Counted from the stretch's first letter, positions 44,946 to 52,202 are shown. The stretch: DNA of 64,000 nucleotides from Pseudomonas oryzihabitans (GCF_001518815.1 NZ_CP013987.1:2087001-2151000), one strand, 5' to 3'. The notes: generated from the sequence alone by a model not told the origin. Program-made: numbers and translations.

Positions 44946-45995
44946 CTATTTTGTGGGGCTGGCGATCGCGCCAAGGCGACGATAGACCCGTTCTGTGATG
45001 TCCTCTTCGGTATGGCCTAGAAGCTTGCTGGCTTCCTTCGGGTCGAGGATTTCCGAGGCCGCTTTCGGCCGGATGTCACGGAACTGGAATTGGCCGATCC
45101 GAAGCGCCAGTTGCGCATCGCCCGCTTCCATCGCGGCGATCTTCGCCAAGTCCCTAGCCGCATCCCAGCGGATCCGCAGCATGGATGTCGTGAGCCGACG
45201 CCCTCGGCCGGTGACGATCAGGAACGGGCTGACCCGGACAGGGTAGCGGGCATCGAACATTCGCAGCAGCGCCCCAAGGCTGTTGTCCGTTCCATTGGCC
45301 TGCAGCAGGATGCGCAACCGCTTGCTGGTCTTGCCCTGCTGCACGGTCAGGAACTCACCTTCGATATCATCCCAGCGCATGGACAGCACATCGGCCGGGC
45401 GCTGGCCGGTGAGGTAGGCCAGGTCCATGGCGTCCTTCAGCTCTGGCGTTGCCTTCTGGTAGACGGCTGCCCATACCGTGTCGTTGGCGTAGTAGTCCCT
45501 GGGCGCCTCTCGGTTCTTCCTGACGCCTTGGCAAGGATTCTCCCGGACTGTCAGTCCCCACTCCCTTGCCATGTTGAACACGTGCGACAGCGTGGCGATC
45601 TCTCGGTTGGCTCGTACCTTCGCTGTCCTGGCGTCACGGTACTGGGCGATCGTCGCCGGGGTGATGGAGTCGATAGGTGCTTCGTCGAAGACAGGCCGCA
45701 GTTGCCGCAGCTCGGCGAGGTTGTCCCGCTGGGTGCGTGGCGCCTTCTTGGGGATGACGTCCCGGACATACCGATCAAAGATGGAGCGCATCACCCGTAG
45801 GTCCTGTGGCTTCTCCTTCGCTTCCAGCTCCGCCCACCGCATCCGGGCGATGTCCAAGTCACCTCCCAGCGGGATCTCCTTTCCGGCAGCATCGCGATAG
45901 TAGTAGGCCACCCAGACCTTGCCGTTCTTCCTGGCCCGCTTTCGCCGGTAGACGCCCGGCGGCAGGTCGCGATTCTCCTTGCTTCTAGGGCGCAT
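44946..45995 (-). CDS. Prophage tyrosine-recombinase integrase
   Basis: A 349-residue phage integrase. N-terminal arm-binding part ('GVYRRKRARKNGKVWVAYYY' region), SAM-like core-binding domain (about 75-165), catalytic domain with Arg I in 'TGQRPADVL', the second Arg in 'FRDIRPKAAS', His in 'LLGHTEEDIT' and the Tyr nucleophile in 'ERVYRR'. The usual HxxR histidine of box II is replaced here, which occurs in some phage integrases. It is oriented toward tRNA-Ser and starts 1 bp after the DUF4224 gene. Confidence 0.94.
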   Translation of the reverse strand: MRPRSKENRDLPPGVYRRKRARKNGKVWVAYYYRDAAGKEIPLGGDLDIARMRWAELEAKEKPQDLRVMRSIFDRYVRDVIPKKAPRTQRDNLAELRQLRPVFDEAPIDSITPATIAQYRDARTAKVRANREIATLSHVFNMAREWGLTVRENPCQGVRKNREAPRDYYANDTVWAAVYQKATPELKDAMDLAYLTGQRPADVLSMRWDDIEGEFLTVQQGKTSKRLRILLQANGTDNSLGALLRMFDARYPVRVSPFLIVTGRGRRLTTSMLRIRWDAARDLAKIAAMEAGDAQLALRIGQFQFRDIRPKAASEILDPKEASKLLGHTEEDITERVYRRLGAIASPTK

Positions 45996-45996
45996 C

Positions 45997-46239
45997 TCAT
46001 TTCACTCGGGAGAGGTCCGGGGTCCAGGTCTGGGCCGGTAGTGGAGGAGGCTGATAGGCTCCAGGTACTGGAAGAATGCCAAGCTTCTGCCGGGCATAAA
46101 GGCGACCCACCAGTGGCCTCTTGCCGCGGCTTTCGACGTAGTGCCAGCGGTGATCATCGAGCCATCGGCGTTGCCAACCTCTGGCCTTGTAGCCGGTAAT
46201 CTCGGCCAGCTCTTCATCGGAAAGGATTTCGCTTTCCAT
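45997..46239 (-). CDS. DUF4224-domain phage protein, possible excisionase
   Basis: 80 residues: 'MESEILSDEELAEITGYKAR' with a short helix-turn-helix-like pattern and 'RWHYVESRGKRPLVGR'. DUF4224 proteins are regularly found directly upstream of phage integrases and may act as directionality factors; this is inference. ATG 46239 has 'agagg'. Confidence 0.75.
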   Translation of the reverse strand: MESEILSDEELAEITGYKARGWQRRWLDDHRWHYVESRGKRPLVGRLYARQKLGILPVPGAYQPPPLPAQTWTPDLSRVK

Positions 46240-46353
46240 GGGCAATACCTCTTCGCGCCGGCCGGCGGCCAGCGGTGCGGGATGATAGGGAATGGCGGGT
46301 CTATCGCTAGTGGATTAGCTCATCAGGTGAGCCGATTGCGGGTGCTATTCGGC

Positions 46354-46746
46354 TCATGGCACCAACTCTGCCGGCACGCTGATGCTGTCGCCTGTCATGG
46401 TTCCCACCAGAGCCCGGCAAGCTGCCATCAGCGCGGTATCGCCGAACCAGTAGCGGCTGCCGCCGAATGAGCCTGTATCGATGTGAGCTGACCACTGCCC
46501 ACCCATGCAGCCGGGCCCGCTCAGGCTGATGCGCTGAGCCTGGATCAACAGTCCGCCCTCCGACCATTCCGTGGACGGGCAATAGTCGTTCGTCCAGCAG
46601 CCCTCCCTGTGCGCCACCTCGTAGATGCAGCTGACCCGGCCAGAGCCGGTAACCTTCAGCTCTTCCGCCTGGGTAGCCTTTGCCACGGCCCAGTTCAGCG
46701 CCGCGCCATGCAGCTCGGCCGTTTTCACCTTGATGAATTCGCTCAT
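46354..46746 (-). CDS. NinX-like DUF2591 phage protein
   Basis: 130 residues. 'VKTAELHGAALNWAVAKA' and 'YCPSTEWSEGGLLI' and the end 'SISVPAEL' match the DUF2591 (NinX) pattern found in lambdoid phages; biochemical role unknown. Its ATG overlaps the upstream stop (ATGA). Confidence 0.78.
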   Translation of the reverse strand: MSEFIKVKTAELHGAALNWAVAKATQAEELKVTGSGRVSCIYEVAHREGCWTNDYCPSTEWSEGGLLIQAQRISLSGPGCMGGQWSAHIDTGSFGGSRYWFGDTALMAACRALVGTMTGDSISVPAELVP

Positions 46747-47078
46747 GGCTGCTCCTTGGTCATCGCCTGACGCTGGGCCCGCTGCTCGTCGAGCTGGGTC
46801 ACTCGATCAATGGCGGCCCGCAGGTCCATCCCTCGGTGTTCGCAGGCATTGACGCCCGGCACGCCGGTCATGATGTAGCCGCGGTCGAGGCGGTCCTTGT
46901 CCTTTCGCAGCTGCGCACTCTCCGCCGTGAGCTGGTCGATCTCATCCAGCAGGGCCAGGACGGCGGCAGGGTTTGCCAGTTCGGTGAAGCGCTCCACCGT
47001 TGCCGGCCAGCAGTTTTCGCCCTCGGCTATCAGGCGCTCGGTGGCTTCGCGCAGTTGCTGCTGTACGAGGATGGTCAT
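46743..47078 (-). CDS. Phage early-region protein, coiled-coil
   Basis: 111 residues, mostly helical: 'AAVLALLDEIDQLTAESAQLRKDKDRL' (in two heptad-rich halves) suggests a short coiled coil. A Cys/His pair near 'NACEHRGMD' is present. Resembles Ea22-like early proteins of phages only in layout. Overlaps both neighbours by 4 bp. Confidence 0.6.
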   Translation of the reverse strand: MTILVQQQLREATERLIAEGENCWPATVERFTELANPAAVLALLDEIDQLTAESAQLRKDKDRLDRGYIMTGVPGVNACEHRGMDLRAAIDRVTQLDEQRAQRQAMTKEQP

Positions 47079-47578
47079 GGCTGGGCTCCTGCAGGATCGA
47101 CCTTGCGGTAGCCGGCGTCGAAGATGGCTGCAGGTCCGCCGTCAGCGTAGAGGGCTTCAATCTCGGCCAGAGTCCGATCTATCGCCCGCTCCTCATCAGT
47201 ACGAATAGGCCGGAAGCAAGCGCCACGGTTGTCGCTAGTGCCTATGTGATCTTCGTACTGGAACACAGCGTGGTCATCGCCGCAGATTTTGGCGTGAGCA
47301 AGGACCTTTACCTCTACCCACTCGGTGTCCTCGCCATGGCTCAGCATCTCGCAAACGATGCCAACCGGCGGTAGGCCATCGCCTGGCCACGAATCTACAG
47401 GCGCAGCCAGATACAAATCGGGTCTTGGATCTTCGACCTCCACCCAGTTTTCTTCGTCAGGGTTCCATCCATACCAATCCCCATCGTCTTTCATGCGCCA
47501 GGGCTGCTCGTCATTGAGCGGGCTGAAATGCGTTGCACCTTCCGGTGCGCTGGTCCAATCGATATGTTCCGTAGACAT
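47075..47578 (-). CDS. Phage early-region protein of unknown function
   Basis: A 167-residue acidic protein rich in Trp and Asp ('GDWYGWNPDEENWVEVEDP'), ending in a segment 'RAIDRTLAEIEALY'. Not recognised. ATG 47578 ('MSTEHIDW') is preferred to 47590. Coupled to the next gene through ATGA at 47075-47078. Confidence 0.6.
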   Translation of the reverse strand: MSTEHIDWTSAPEGATHFSPLNDEQPWRMKDDGDWYGWNPDEENWVEVEDPRPDLYLAAPVDSWPGDGLPPVGIVCEMLSHGEDTEWVEVKVLAHAKICGDDHAVFQYEDHIGTSDNRGACFRPIRTDEERAIDRTLAEIEALYADGGPAAIFDAGYRKVDPAGAQP

Positions 47579-47634
47579 GAAAGTCCTCATCCCGCGCTGG
47601 GCGCAGGTTCAATGGGGTAGGGGTTAGGAGGGGC

Positions 47635-47910
47635 TCAGGCGGGCTTGCGTCTCGCGGCCCAGGACCGGGCGCGGCTGACTGTTTCGTAGTGGGTCCCCAG
47701 CGCCTTCGCTGCGGCGGCACAAGTCGCGCCCGGATTGGCCTGCAAGTACGCCAGGATTGCGTCGCGCATCGGTGCCTGCCGCGGTGGGCGCATCCCGATC
47801 TCCAGCCGAAGCATCTTCGGGTAGCTCAACGCACAGCCCAGTGCGCCTGCTATCTCCTGGTCACTGCGGCCGGCCAGCAGCATTTCGATGATCTGCGGTT
47901 TCAGGCTCAT
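47635..47910 (-). CDS. Helix-turn-helix phage protein
   Basis: 91 residues with two HTH-like repeats: 'EMLLAGRSDQEIAGALGC' near the N-terminus and 'ATCAAAAKALGTHYETVSRA' near the C-terminus. Probable DNA binding; target unknown. ATG 47910; the longer frame covers the preceding gene's end. Confidence 0.6.
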   Translation of the reverse strand: MSLKPQIIEMLLAGRSDQEIAGALGCALSYPKMLRLEIGMRPPRQAPMRDAILAYLQANPGATCAAAAKALGTHYETVSRARSWAARRKPA

Positions 47911-47918
47911 GGAGCACC

Positions 47919-48059
47919 TCAGCTGGCGTGCTTGGCGATGTTCATCTGCTGGCGGAGCTTCGAGCACTTCCGGTGATTGGCGGCGCCCTGGCCCTTGGTC
48001 CTGGGCTTGCCGCAGATGTCACAGATGCTCGATAGCCTCCGCATGTCGAAGGTCTTCAT
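47919..48059 (-). CDS. Small zinc-finger-like phage protein
   Basis: 46 residues with 'CDICGKPRTKG' and 'NHRKCSKL', a CxxC...HxxxC arrangement likely to bind zinc. Short basic protein, not recognised further. Ends 9 bp before the next gene. Confidence 0.5.
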   Translation of the reverse strand: MKTFDMRRLSSICDICGKPRTKGQGAANHRKCSKLRQQMNIAKHAS

Positions 48060-48073
48060 GAAAACGCGCGTGG

Positions 48074-48169
48074 CTAGGCGTCCTCGCGGGGTGGTGGGGG
48101 AGTGCAGCGGAGGCACGCGCAGGTGCCGACGCGCTGGCCGCTGGTACGGCAGTAGATCGGGGCGTTCAT
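48074..48169 (-). CDS. Very small cysteine-rich phage ORF
   Basis: 31 codons: begins 'MNAPIYCRTSGQRVGTCACLR' split by four cysteines, ends with Pro-rich tail. Zinc-knuckle-like spacing. The ribosome site is weak. Supported mainly by its position in the tightly packed leftward operon. Confidence 0.35.
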   Translation of the reverse strand: MNAPIYCRTSGQRVGTCACLRCTPPPPREDA

Positions 48170-48300
48170 AGGCTGTTGCTCAGGGTAGGCACGCCAGCAT
48201 AGGCATTCGGGAAGTTAGAGGGTTGAAAATGGGCCTCAACCTTTTGCTCGCTTCGCCGATATCTACTTGCACATTTGTAGGCAGTTGCAGGAAGCAGGTG

Positions 48301-49311
48301 ATGAGCAATCTAATTATTGAAAGCGGTGACAATGCAAACAAAGTTGTAGTTGATAATTCTGGGCAGACGTCTCTGTCTATGCAGCAATTTCAACATGTGT
48401 ACGCAATGTTTACTGGAAAAAGTGAGGAAATAGTAAGGACTTCAAATAAGCCTATAAGACTTGAGTTGGACGACCTCTATCAGCTCGACACCATGTTCCG
48501 CCAATTGTTAGAGCAGTATAAAGTAGCTGGTCTTTCTGCTGTTTATAATATTTATCATGAAGGTGGTGAGAAAGGGGTATATAGCTCTTACGAACAGTTT
48601 GCGCGTAGCGTAGGGGCGAACAGTTCGGCGACTGAAAGTATCTATTTTAAATATCACGTTGCTATAGTGCTTCCGCAAACCCAGCAGCCTCAGAATTATA
48701 TAATTTCTATACGCTGTTCAAATAGCTTGGTCCTTCGGCGCAAAATGAGGAACGAGCTTCCTGCTGGAGTTCCGGCACAGTTGCTAAACCTGTTTTCAAC
48801 GAAGACTGTTGAAATTAAAGTGGAATATATTGATTTTGCCGTCGCACGATCAGTAATGTCTGCGTTGGATGCTTGGTTGACCGGTTTGGCTGTAGGAGAG
48901 AAAAGCGCAGCTCTCAAAGCTCTTCGCGAGAGATCGTCTCTCATTCCTGTGCTATTTCGCTACTTAGGTCTAGCCTTCATGGCTTGGGGTTTATTTGGTG
49001 TGATACCGAAAGTGCTGGACGATAATGGCAATCTCGAAATATTAGCTAAGTTCTCTATATCTGCGGCGTTGCTGGTTTTTGTCGGCTGGAAGATTCTTAG
49101 CTCTCTTGGCGGGATGGTCGAAAATTTTGTCGATAGCACTACGGAAATATCGCATACCAATATTACACGTGGCGATAAAAACGACTTGGCGGCGGCATCA
49201 AAAGAAAATGAGGGCTACATAAAAAAAGCTATCATTGGAGGCGCTGTTTCTGGGGTTGCCAGTTTTTGCTCTAAATATTTGGTCGCGCTAACCGTGTTTG
49301 TAGGGGGTTGA
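48301..49311 (+). CDS. AT-rich prophage cargo gene: membrane protein of unknown family
   Basis: A 336-residue protein I do not recognise. Residues 1-210 look soluble, beginning 'MSNLIIESGDNANKVVVDNS'. Then come predicted membrane segments at about 213-235, 250-270 and 309-334. The gene is clearly lower in GC than its neighbours, uses AT-ending codons and is on the strand opposite to the surrounding early operon. It has its own terminator at 49329-49358, all typical of a lysogenic-conversion 'moron'. ATG 48301 follows 'gcaggaagcaggtg'; an in-frame ATG at 48223 is less likely. A role in phage exclusion or defence is possible but unproven. Confidence 0.75.
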   Translation: MSNLIIESGDNANKVVVDNSGQTSLSMQQFQHVYAMFTGKSEEIVRTSNKPIRLELDDLYQLDTMFRQLLEQYKVAGLSAVYNIYHEGGEKGVYSSYEQFARSVGANSSATESIYFKYHVAIVLPQTQQPQNYIISIRCSNSLVLRRKMRNELPAGVPAQLLNLFSTKTVEIKVEYIDFAVARSVMSALDAWLTGLAVGEKSAALKALRERSSLIPVLFRYLGLAFMAWGLFGVIPKVLDDNGNLEILAKFSISAALLVFVGWKILSSLGGMVENFVDSTTEISHTNITRGDKNDLAAASKENEGYIKKAIIGGAVSGVASFCSKYLVALTVFVGG

Positions 49312-49328
49312 AACTAATGGCTGCCATT

Positions 49329-49358
49329 GGACCGGTTGGCTAACTCGGTCCGTTTCTT
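49329..49358 (+). terminator. Terminator of the AT-rich cargo gene
   Basis: Arms 'ggaccg' (49329-49334) and 'cggtcc' (49346-49351) followed by 'gtttctt', 18 bp after the stop codon. Confidence 0.65.
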
Positions 49359-49391
49359 AGGGCTAGAGTTATTGTGCGAGTATGGGGGTGA

Positions 49392-49586
49392 TTAAGAGAC
49401 CTCCGCGCGCAGCGAGTTAGTCGCGGTAAACCAAGCTGGCGCTTTCTGGTCAGCCTTACGATAGTAGTGGACCCAGGCGCCGTTGGCGCGGCGCTCGGCG
49501 CGATAGGGCCAGCACTCGAAGCCCAGCATGCGGGCACGCGAAATCACTGCCGCCGGGCTACGCCCGATGATAGGTAGGGTGATCAT
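49392..49586 (-). CDS. Small phage protein, unknown
   Basis: 64 residues: 'MITLPIIGRSPAAVISRARM' followed by an aromatic-rich core 'GFECWPYRAERRANGAWVHYY'. No family recognised. Same strand as the leftward early genes. Confidence 0.5.
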   Translation of the reverse strand: MITLPIIGRSPAAVISRARMLGFECWPYRAERRANGAWVHYYRKADQKAPAWFTATNSLRAEVS

Positions 49587-49959
49587 GATGATGGTCCCGG
49601 GATGGCGCCGAGCGGCGCGGGGAATGGATGCCGGCTTCAGGGTTGAACCGTGGCCGGCGGTGATGCAGTGCCAGTGCCTGTTGTGTGCTAACTGGCGCGA
49701 CTCCGTCTTCCTGCATCGGAAAGGGGTGGCCGGTGCTTATCTCCAGCTCGCAGGCGATTCATGCTCGCCCCAGCAGGTCACGCTACCCAAGGGCCACGTA
49801 TTCACCCCTTTCCGATGCAGTCCCCGTGACGTGGGGAATACGGCCTGGCCCTCGGCGGAGGTAGAAGCTGGTGACCAATGCCAGGCTGCCGGTGATGTGC
49901 GCTCCGCCGGCTGGCGCTCCTGGGTATCCGCCGGGGCGGCCCGCCAGGTCGGGGCTAGA
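49587..49959. other. Gap in early operon containing a perfect 18-bp inverted repeat
   Basis: No gene is convincing on either strand here. The stretch carries an exact inverted repeat, 'ctgcatcggaaaggggtg' at 49711-49728 and its complement at 49803-49820, 74 bp apart. A long plus-strand frame (49528-50208) crosses it but is antisense to the next gene and lacks a ribosome site. Confidence 0.5.
49711..49820. repeat. Perfect 18-bp inverted repeat, 74-bp spacer
   Basis: Arms at 49711-49728 and 49803-49820 are exact reverse complements; flanks are not. Too widely spaced for a simple terminator. Confidence 0.85.
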
Positions 49960-50139
49960 TCACCAGAAGCCGAACCAGACGCCCACGCCGTGGACGATGG
50001 CGACCGGGAAGAAGATGGCGCCCCCGATCAGGAAGCCCCATTGCTCCTCGGTGAAGCAGCGGTAGAGGTGGGTCACCCAGGCGCCGAAGCTGCTGAGCAT
50101 CAGCGCGATGGTGATGATGGTTGCGGTAAGGTCTTTCAT
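49960..50139 (-). CDS. Small phage membrane protein
   Basis: 59 residues with two membrane segments ('ATIITIALMLSSFGAWV' and 'WGFLIGGAIFFPVAIVHGVG') separated by 'LYRCFTEEQ'. ATG 50139 has 'ggagag' at good spacing. Function unknown. Confidence 0.6.
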   Translation of the reverse strand: MKDLTATIITIALMLSSFGAWVTHLYRCFTEEQWGFLIGGAIFFPVAIVHGVGVWFGFW

Positions 50140-50153
50140 GACTCTCTCCAAGA

Positions 50154-50414
50154 TCATTTGCCGCTGGGGGCGGACATCAATTCAATGAAACGTGACATGT
50201 CACGCTGAGCAATCTTGTCAGCGGCATGAATCAGCATAGTGATGACCTCGGCGCGCTGCTCGAAACCGCCGGCGGCGCACAGCCGGTCCAGCGCCTGAGC
50301 GGTGCCCTGATACATCTCGAACGGCATCACCTGGTGACCCAGGGCGGCCAGGCGCTCGGCCTCGCGCTTTCGCTGGTCAGCCTTCCGCTCGGCGGCAGTC
50401 TTCGGTGTGGTCAT
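50154..50414 (-). CDS. Small phage regulatory-like protein
   Basis: 86 residues. The basic N-terminal helix 'KTAAERKADQRKREAERLAA' is followed by 'GTAQALDRLCAAGGFEQRAEV', reminiscent of short phage proteins that bind DNA by a ribbon-helix-helix-like unit. Overlaps the preceding gene by ATGA at 50411-50414. Confidence 0.55.
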   Translation of the reverse strand: MTTPKTAAERKADQRKREAERLAALGHQVMPFEMYQGTAQALDRLCAAGGFEQRAEVITMLIHAADKIAQRDMSRFIELMSAPSGK

Positions 50415-50785
50415 GCGTAGATCTCCGGGGCTTCAGCGCGGCGCATCATCCGGACCTGGGCGGTGCGGCGCTCCGGCGCGCGGCGGTCGCGGCGCATCGG
50501 GTCTTCATCGAGGGCGGCATGGGCAACCACCAGGGCGGCCAGCATCAGGCAGAGCGGGCTGATGATCTGGCGCTTCATGGCCTCTGCCACCAGCTGCGGG
50601 GCGCGCTGCACGCCCAGCTTAAACATGGCGCTGCTGACCCGCTTGGTGACGGTCATGGGAGCGATCGCCATGTCACGGGCGATCTGCTTGTGGGTCAGGC
50701 CGCTGGCCAGGCCCATCACGCATTCCAGTTCTCGGGGAGCCAAGCCCATGCCCAGGCGTCCTTGCCATTGCCCGAATTCGATCAC
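50411..50785 (-). CDS. LuxR-type helix-turn-helix phage protein
   Basis: 124 residues. The segment 'LAPRELECVMGLASGLTHKQ' plus 'IARDMAIAPMTVTKRVSSAM' matches a GerE/LuxR helix-turn-helix without a receiver or ligand domain. The C-terminal third is basic. Probably a regulator of prophage or host genes. Confidence 0.65.
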   Translation of the reverse strand: MIEFGQWQGRLGMGLAPRELECVMGLASGLTHKQIARDMAIAPMTVTKRVSSAMFKLGVQRAPQLVAEAMKRQIISPLCLMLAALVVAHAALDEDPMRRDRRAPERRTAQVRMMRRAEAPEIYA

Positions 50786-50796
50786 GGTGTGGATCC

Positions 50797-51018
50797 TTAC
50801 GCCGCGGCGGCGTGGTACTGGTGTTGGTTGAGGAGTTCTTCGAAGCCCGCCAGCGTGCGCTGGAAGTAGAGCTTCAGGCCGGGAGTGGAGGCCTGCTGCA
50901 TCTCGCGCCGGTACATGGCCGCGAGGTCTTCAACGTGCGGCAGGATGTTCAGGTGCAGGGTGGCCGGCGTGGCCGCTTCGATCTGGGCGCGCAGCCAGGC
51001 GACGTAGTGCTGGTTCAT
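50797..51018 (-). CDS. Small phage protein, unknown
   Basis: 73 residues, helical ('MNQHYVAWLRAQIEAATPAT', 'EELLNQHQYHAAAA'). ATG 51018 overlaps the stop of the upstream frameshifted gene as ATGA, so its translation may be affected by that lesion. Confidence 0.5.
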   Translation of the reverse strand: MNQHYVAWLRAQIEAATPATLHLNILPHVEDLAAMYRREMQQASTPGLKLYFQRTLAGFEELLNQHQYHAAAA

Positions 51019-51247
51019 GACGAGCTCCTCAGCAGCCTGATCCCTCGGGCCGTGTTGGGGGTGAGCGTGAGAAATCCCTTTTCTTCCAGCGCTGCCAGGT
51101 GCTCCTGGGCGCCGTTGGGCGATGCCATGCCCATCAGCTCGGCCAGCTCGGCGCGGGTGGGCGGGTGGGCGGGTAGTTGTGGGCCGACAGGAAGGCTTCC
51201 ACTTCCTGCAGGGTCTGCAGCTGGCGCGGGGTGAGATCGTTGGCCAT
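51015..51247 (-). pseudogene. LexA-type winged-helix gene, frameshifted by an 8-bp tandem duplication
   Basis: ATG 51247 has 'aggagg'. The frame encodes 'MANDLTPRQLQTLQEVEAFL' then 'SAHNYPPTR', as in LexA-like N-terminal DNA-binding domains. It then shifts at a GC-rich repeat (units gcgggtgg, gcgggtgg, gcgggtag around 51158-51179). Removing one 8-bp unit restores 'RAELAELMGMASPNGAQEHL' and a 74-residue product that stops at 51015, overlapping the next ATG. The read-through in frame as given is only about 37 residues. Confidence 0.78.
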
Positions 51248-51308
51248 GTCGGCCTCCTGTTCGGTTGGCATCCCGTCTGGCCCTCGTGGGAAGGCCAGTC
51301 AGTGATGC

Positions 51309-51518
51309 TTAGGCTTCGGCGGGTGCCGCGGCTTCACGCTCAAGGCGCTTGGCGTGAGCTTCAGTCAGCTTCGCCAGGACCTTCTGCTGCAGTGCTGCAG
51401 TAGGGATCGCCTGGAAAGTCTCGATTGCTACGCCGGCGATTGACCCCTCGATGTCAGCCGTCATGGATTCCATCCAGATCTTCACCTTCGCGTAGTTCGT
51501 GCGCTTCGTTCGTGCCAT
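51309..51518 (-). CDS. Small phage protein, first gene of leftward operon
   Basis: 69 residues starting 'MARTKRTNYAKVKIWMESM', helical and rich in Ala/Glu at the end. ATG 51518 has 'gagga'. About 270 bp separate it from the pL-like promoter, leaving room for a leader. Function unknown. Confidence 0.5.
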   Translation of the reverse strand: MARTKRTNYAKVKIWMESMTADIEGSIAGVAIETFQAIPTAALQQKVLAKLTEAHAKRLEREAAAPAEA

Positions 51519-51789
51519 TGCGGTGTCCTCGGTTGTCTTCCCGGCTGGCCCTATCTCCAAGGCCAGCGAGGAAAACTGCTATGCCGGTGTTACGCGCCAC
51601 CGCCGGCTGGGCGACTACTTGTTCGGGGGATCTGAGATCCCAACAGCCGCCCGCGCTGGTGTGCCGGCGGCTCTCCATTTCGGTGCTTTACGCTGCACAC
51701 CTTGGGGGAGGCGTCCCATCTCAGGAGGTCGGCTTCAAGCCCTGGGTCTCCTGATCGCTACCCGGGGCGGCTTGCGCTGCCGTGGATAA
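51519..51789. other. Leader of the leftward early operon
   Basis: Transcribed but without a clear gene. Contains a compact hairpin 'gggatct-g-agatccc' at 51627-51641. A minus-strand frame at 51454-51678 could encode 74 residues but overlaps the next gene and has no family match. Confidence 0.35.
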
Positions 51790-51818
51790 AATATGCACTG
51801 GTGCAATTATGTAGTCAA
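51790..51818 (-). promoter_or_regulatory. pL-like promoter of the leftward early operon
   Basis: Read on the minus strand: -35 TTGACT (51818-51813), 17-bp spacer, -10 CATATT (51795-51790). One operator overlaps the -10 side and the other abuts the -35 side. Confidence 0.65.
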
Positions 51819-51831
51819 TGCACCAGTGCAT
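51793..51831. promoter_or_regulatory. Paired repressor operators (OL-like)
   Basis: 'atgcactggtgcaa' at 51793-51806 and 'atgcaccagtgcat' at 51818-51831. Their 12-bp cores are exact reverse complements of each other. The same 14-bp motif, fully palindromic, lies beside the cI-like gene at 54941-54954. Confidence 0.75.
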
Positions 51832-51869
51832 TATTTTTCTGAGAATATTCCCTTGAGGCATCGTTCCGC

Positions 51870-51899
51870 TTGGTCTACTGTCTATCCATACAGTATACT
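51870..51899 (+). promoter_or_regulatory. SOS-type promoter with LexA box in its spacer
   Basis: -35 TTGGTC (51870-51875), 18-bp spacer, -10 TATACT (51894-51899). The spacer holds 'tactgtctatccatacagta' (51876-51895), which fits the LexA consensus CTGT-N8-ACAG exactly with extended TA ends. Confidence 0.8.
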
Positions 51900-51917
51900 T
51901 GTGAAGGAGGTCACAGC

Positions 51918-52202
51918 ATGTCCAAGCCCGCCAAACCGACAATGTCCGCCCAGGAACGCCTGTCCATCCGCATCTCGAACATGATTACGTCACCCAAGGC
52001 TCAGCTTGAGCGACGGGTAAGGGTGCATCAGCTCGATACCGATCCGGACGATGTATGGGAACTGGTGCTGGAGTGCCTGGCGGAATCGGCCGAGCTGGAC
52101 GTGACCTTTGAAGACGACGGCGACGTGACGATCCGGTGGGAGTCGGATGCCCGAGAGGTGACGGACGAAGGAGAGGTGAGCGTGGAGCAGGTCAACTGCT
52201 GA
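51918..52202 (+). CDS. DUF1654-like small protein, SOS-controlled
   Basis: 94 residues: 'SAQERLSIRISNMITSPKAQ' and 'LDTDPDDVWELVLECLAE' then an acidic beta-rich end. It resembles the Pseudomonas-specific DUF1654 family as I remember it. ATG 51918 has 'aaggagg'. Directly downstream of a LexA-box promoter, so it should be induced by DNA damage. It diverges from the leftward operon. Role unknown. Confidence 0.68.
   Translation: MSKPAKPTMSAQERLSIRISNMITSPKAQLERRVRVHQLDTDPDDVWELVLECLAESAELDVTFEDDGDVTIRWESDAREVTDEGEVSVEQVNC

Noticed and set aside
44946-45995. Reading the integrase as belonging to an integrative conjugative element or genomic island
   Set aside because: The repressor, Cro-like, O-like, DnaC-like, RusA, holin-like and terminase genes that follow in order show a temperate phage genome.
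49528-50208. Plus-strand frame of 226 codons across the inverted-repeat gap
   Set aside because: Its second half is antisense to the 59-residue membrane protein and the following gene, with low-complexity acidic composition typical of a shadow in GC-rich DNA.
51454-51678. Minus-strand frame of 74 codons in the leader of the leftward operon
   Set aside because: It overlaps the better-supported gene at 51309-51518, lacks a clear ribosome site and shows no recognisable family, so it is left as leader sequence.
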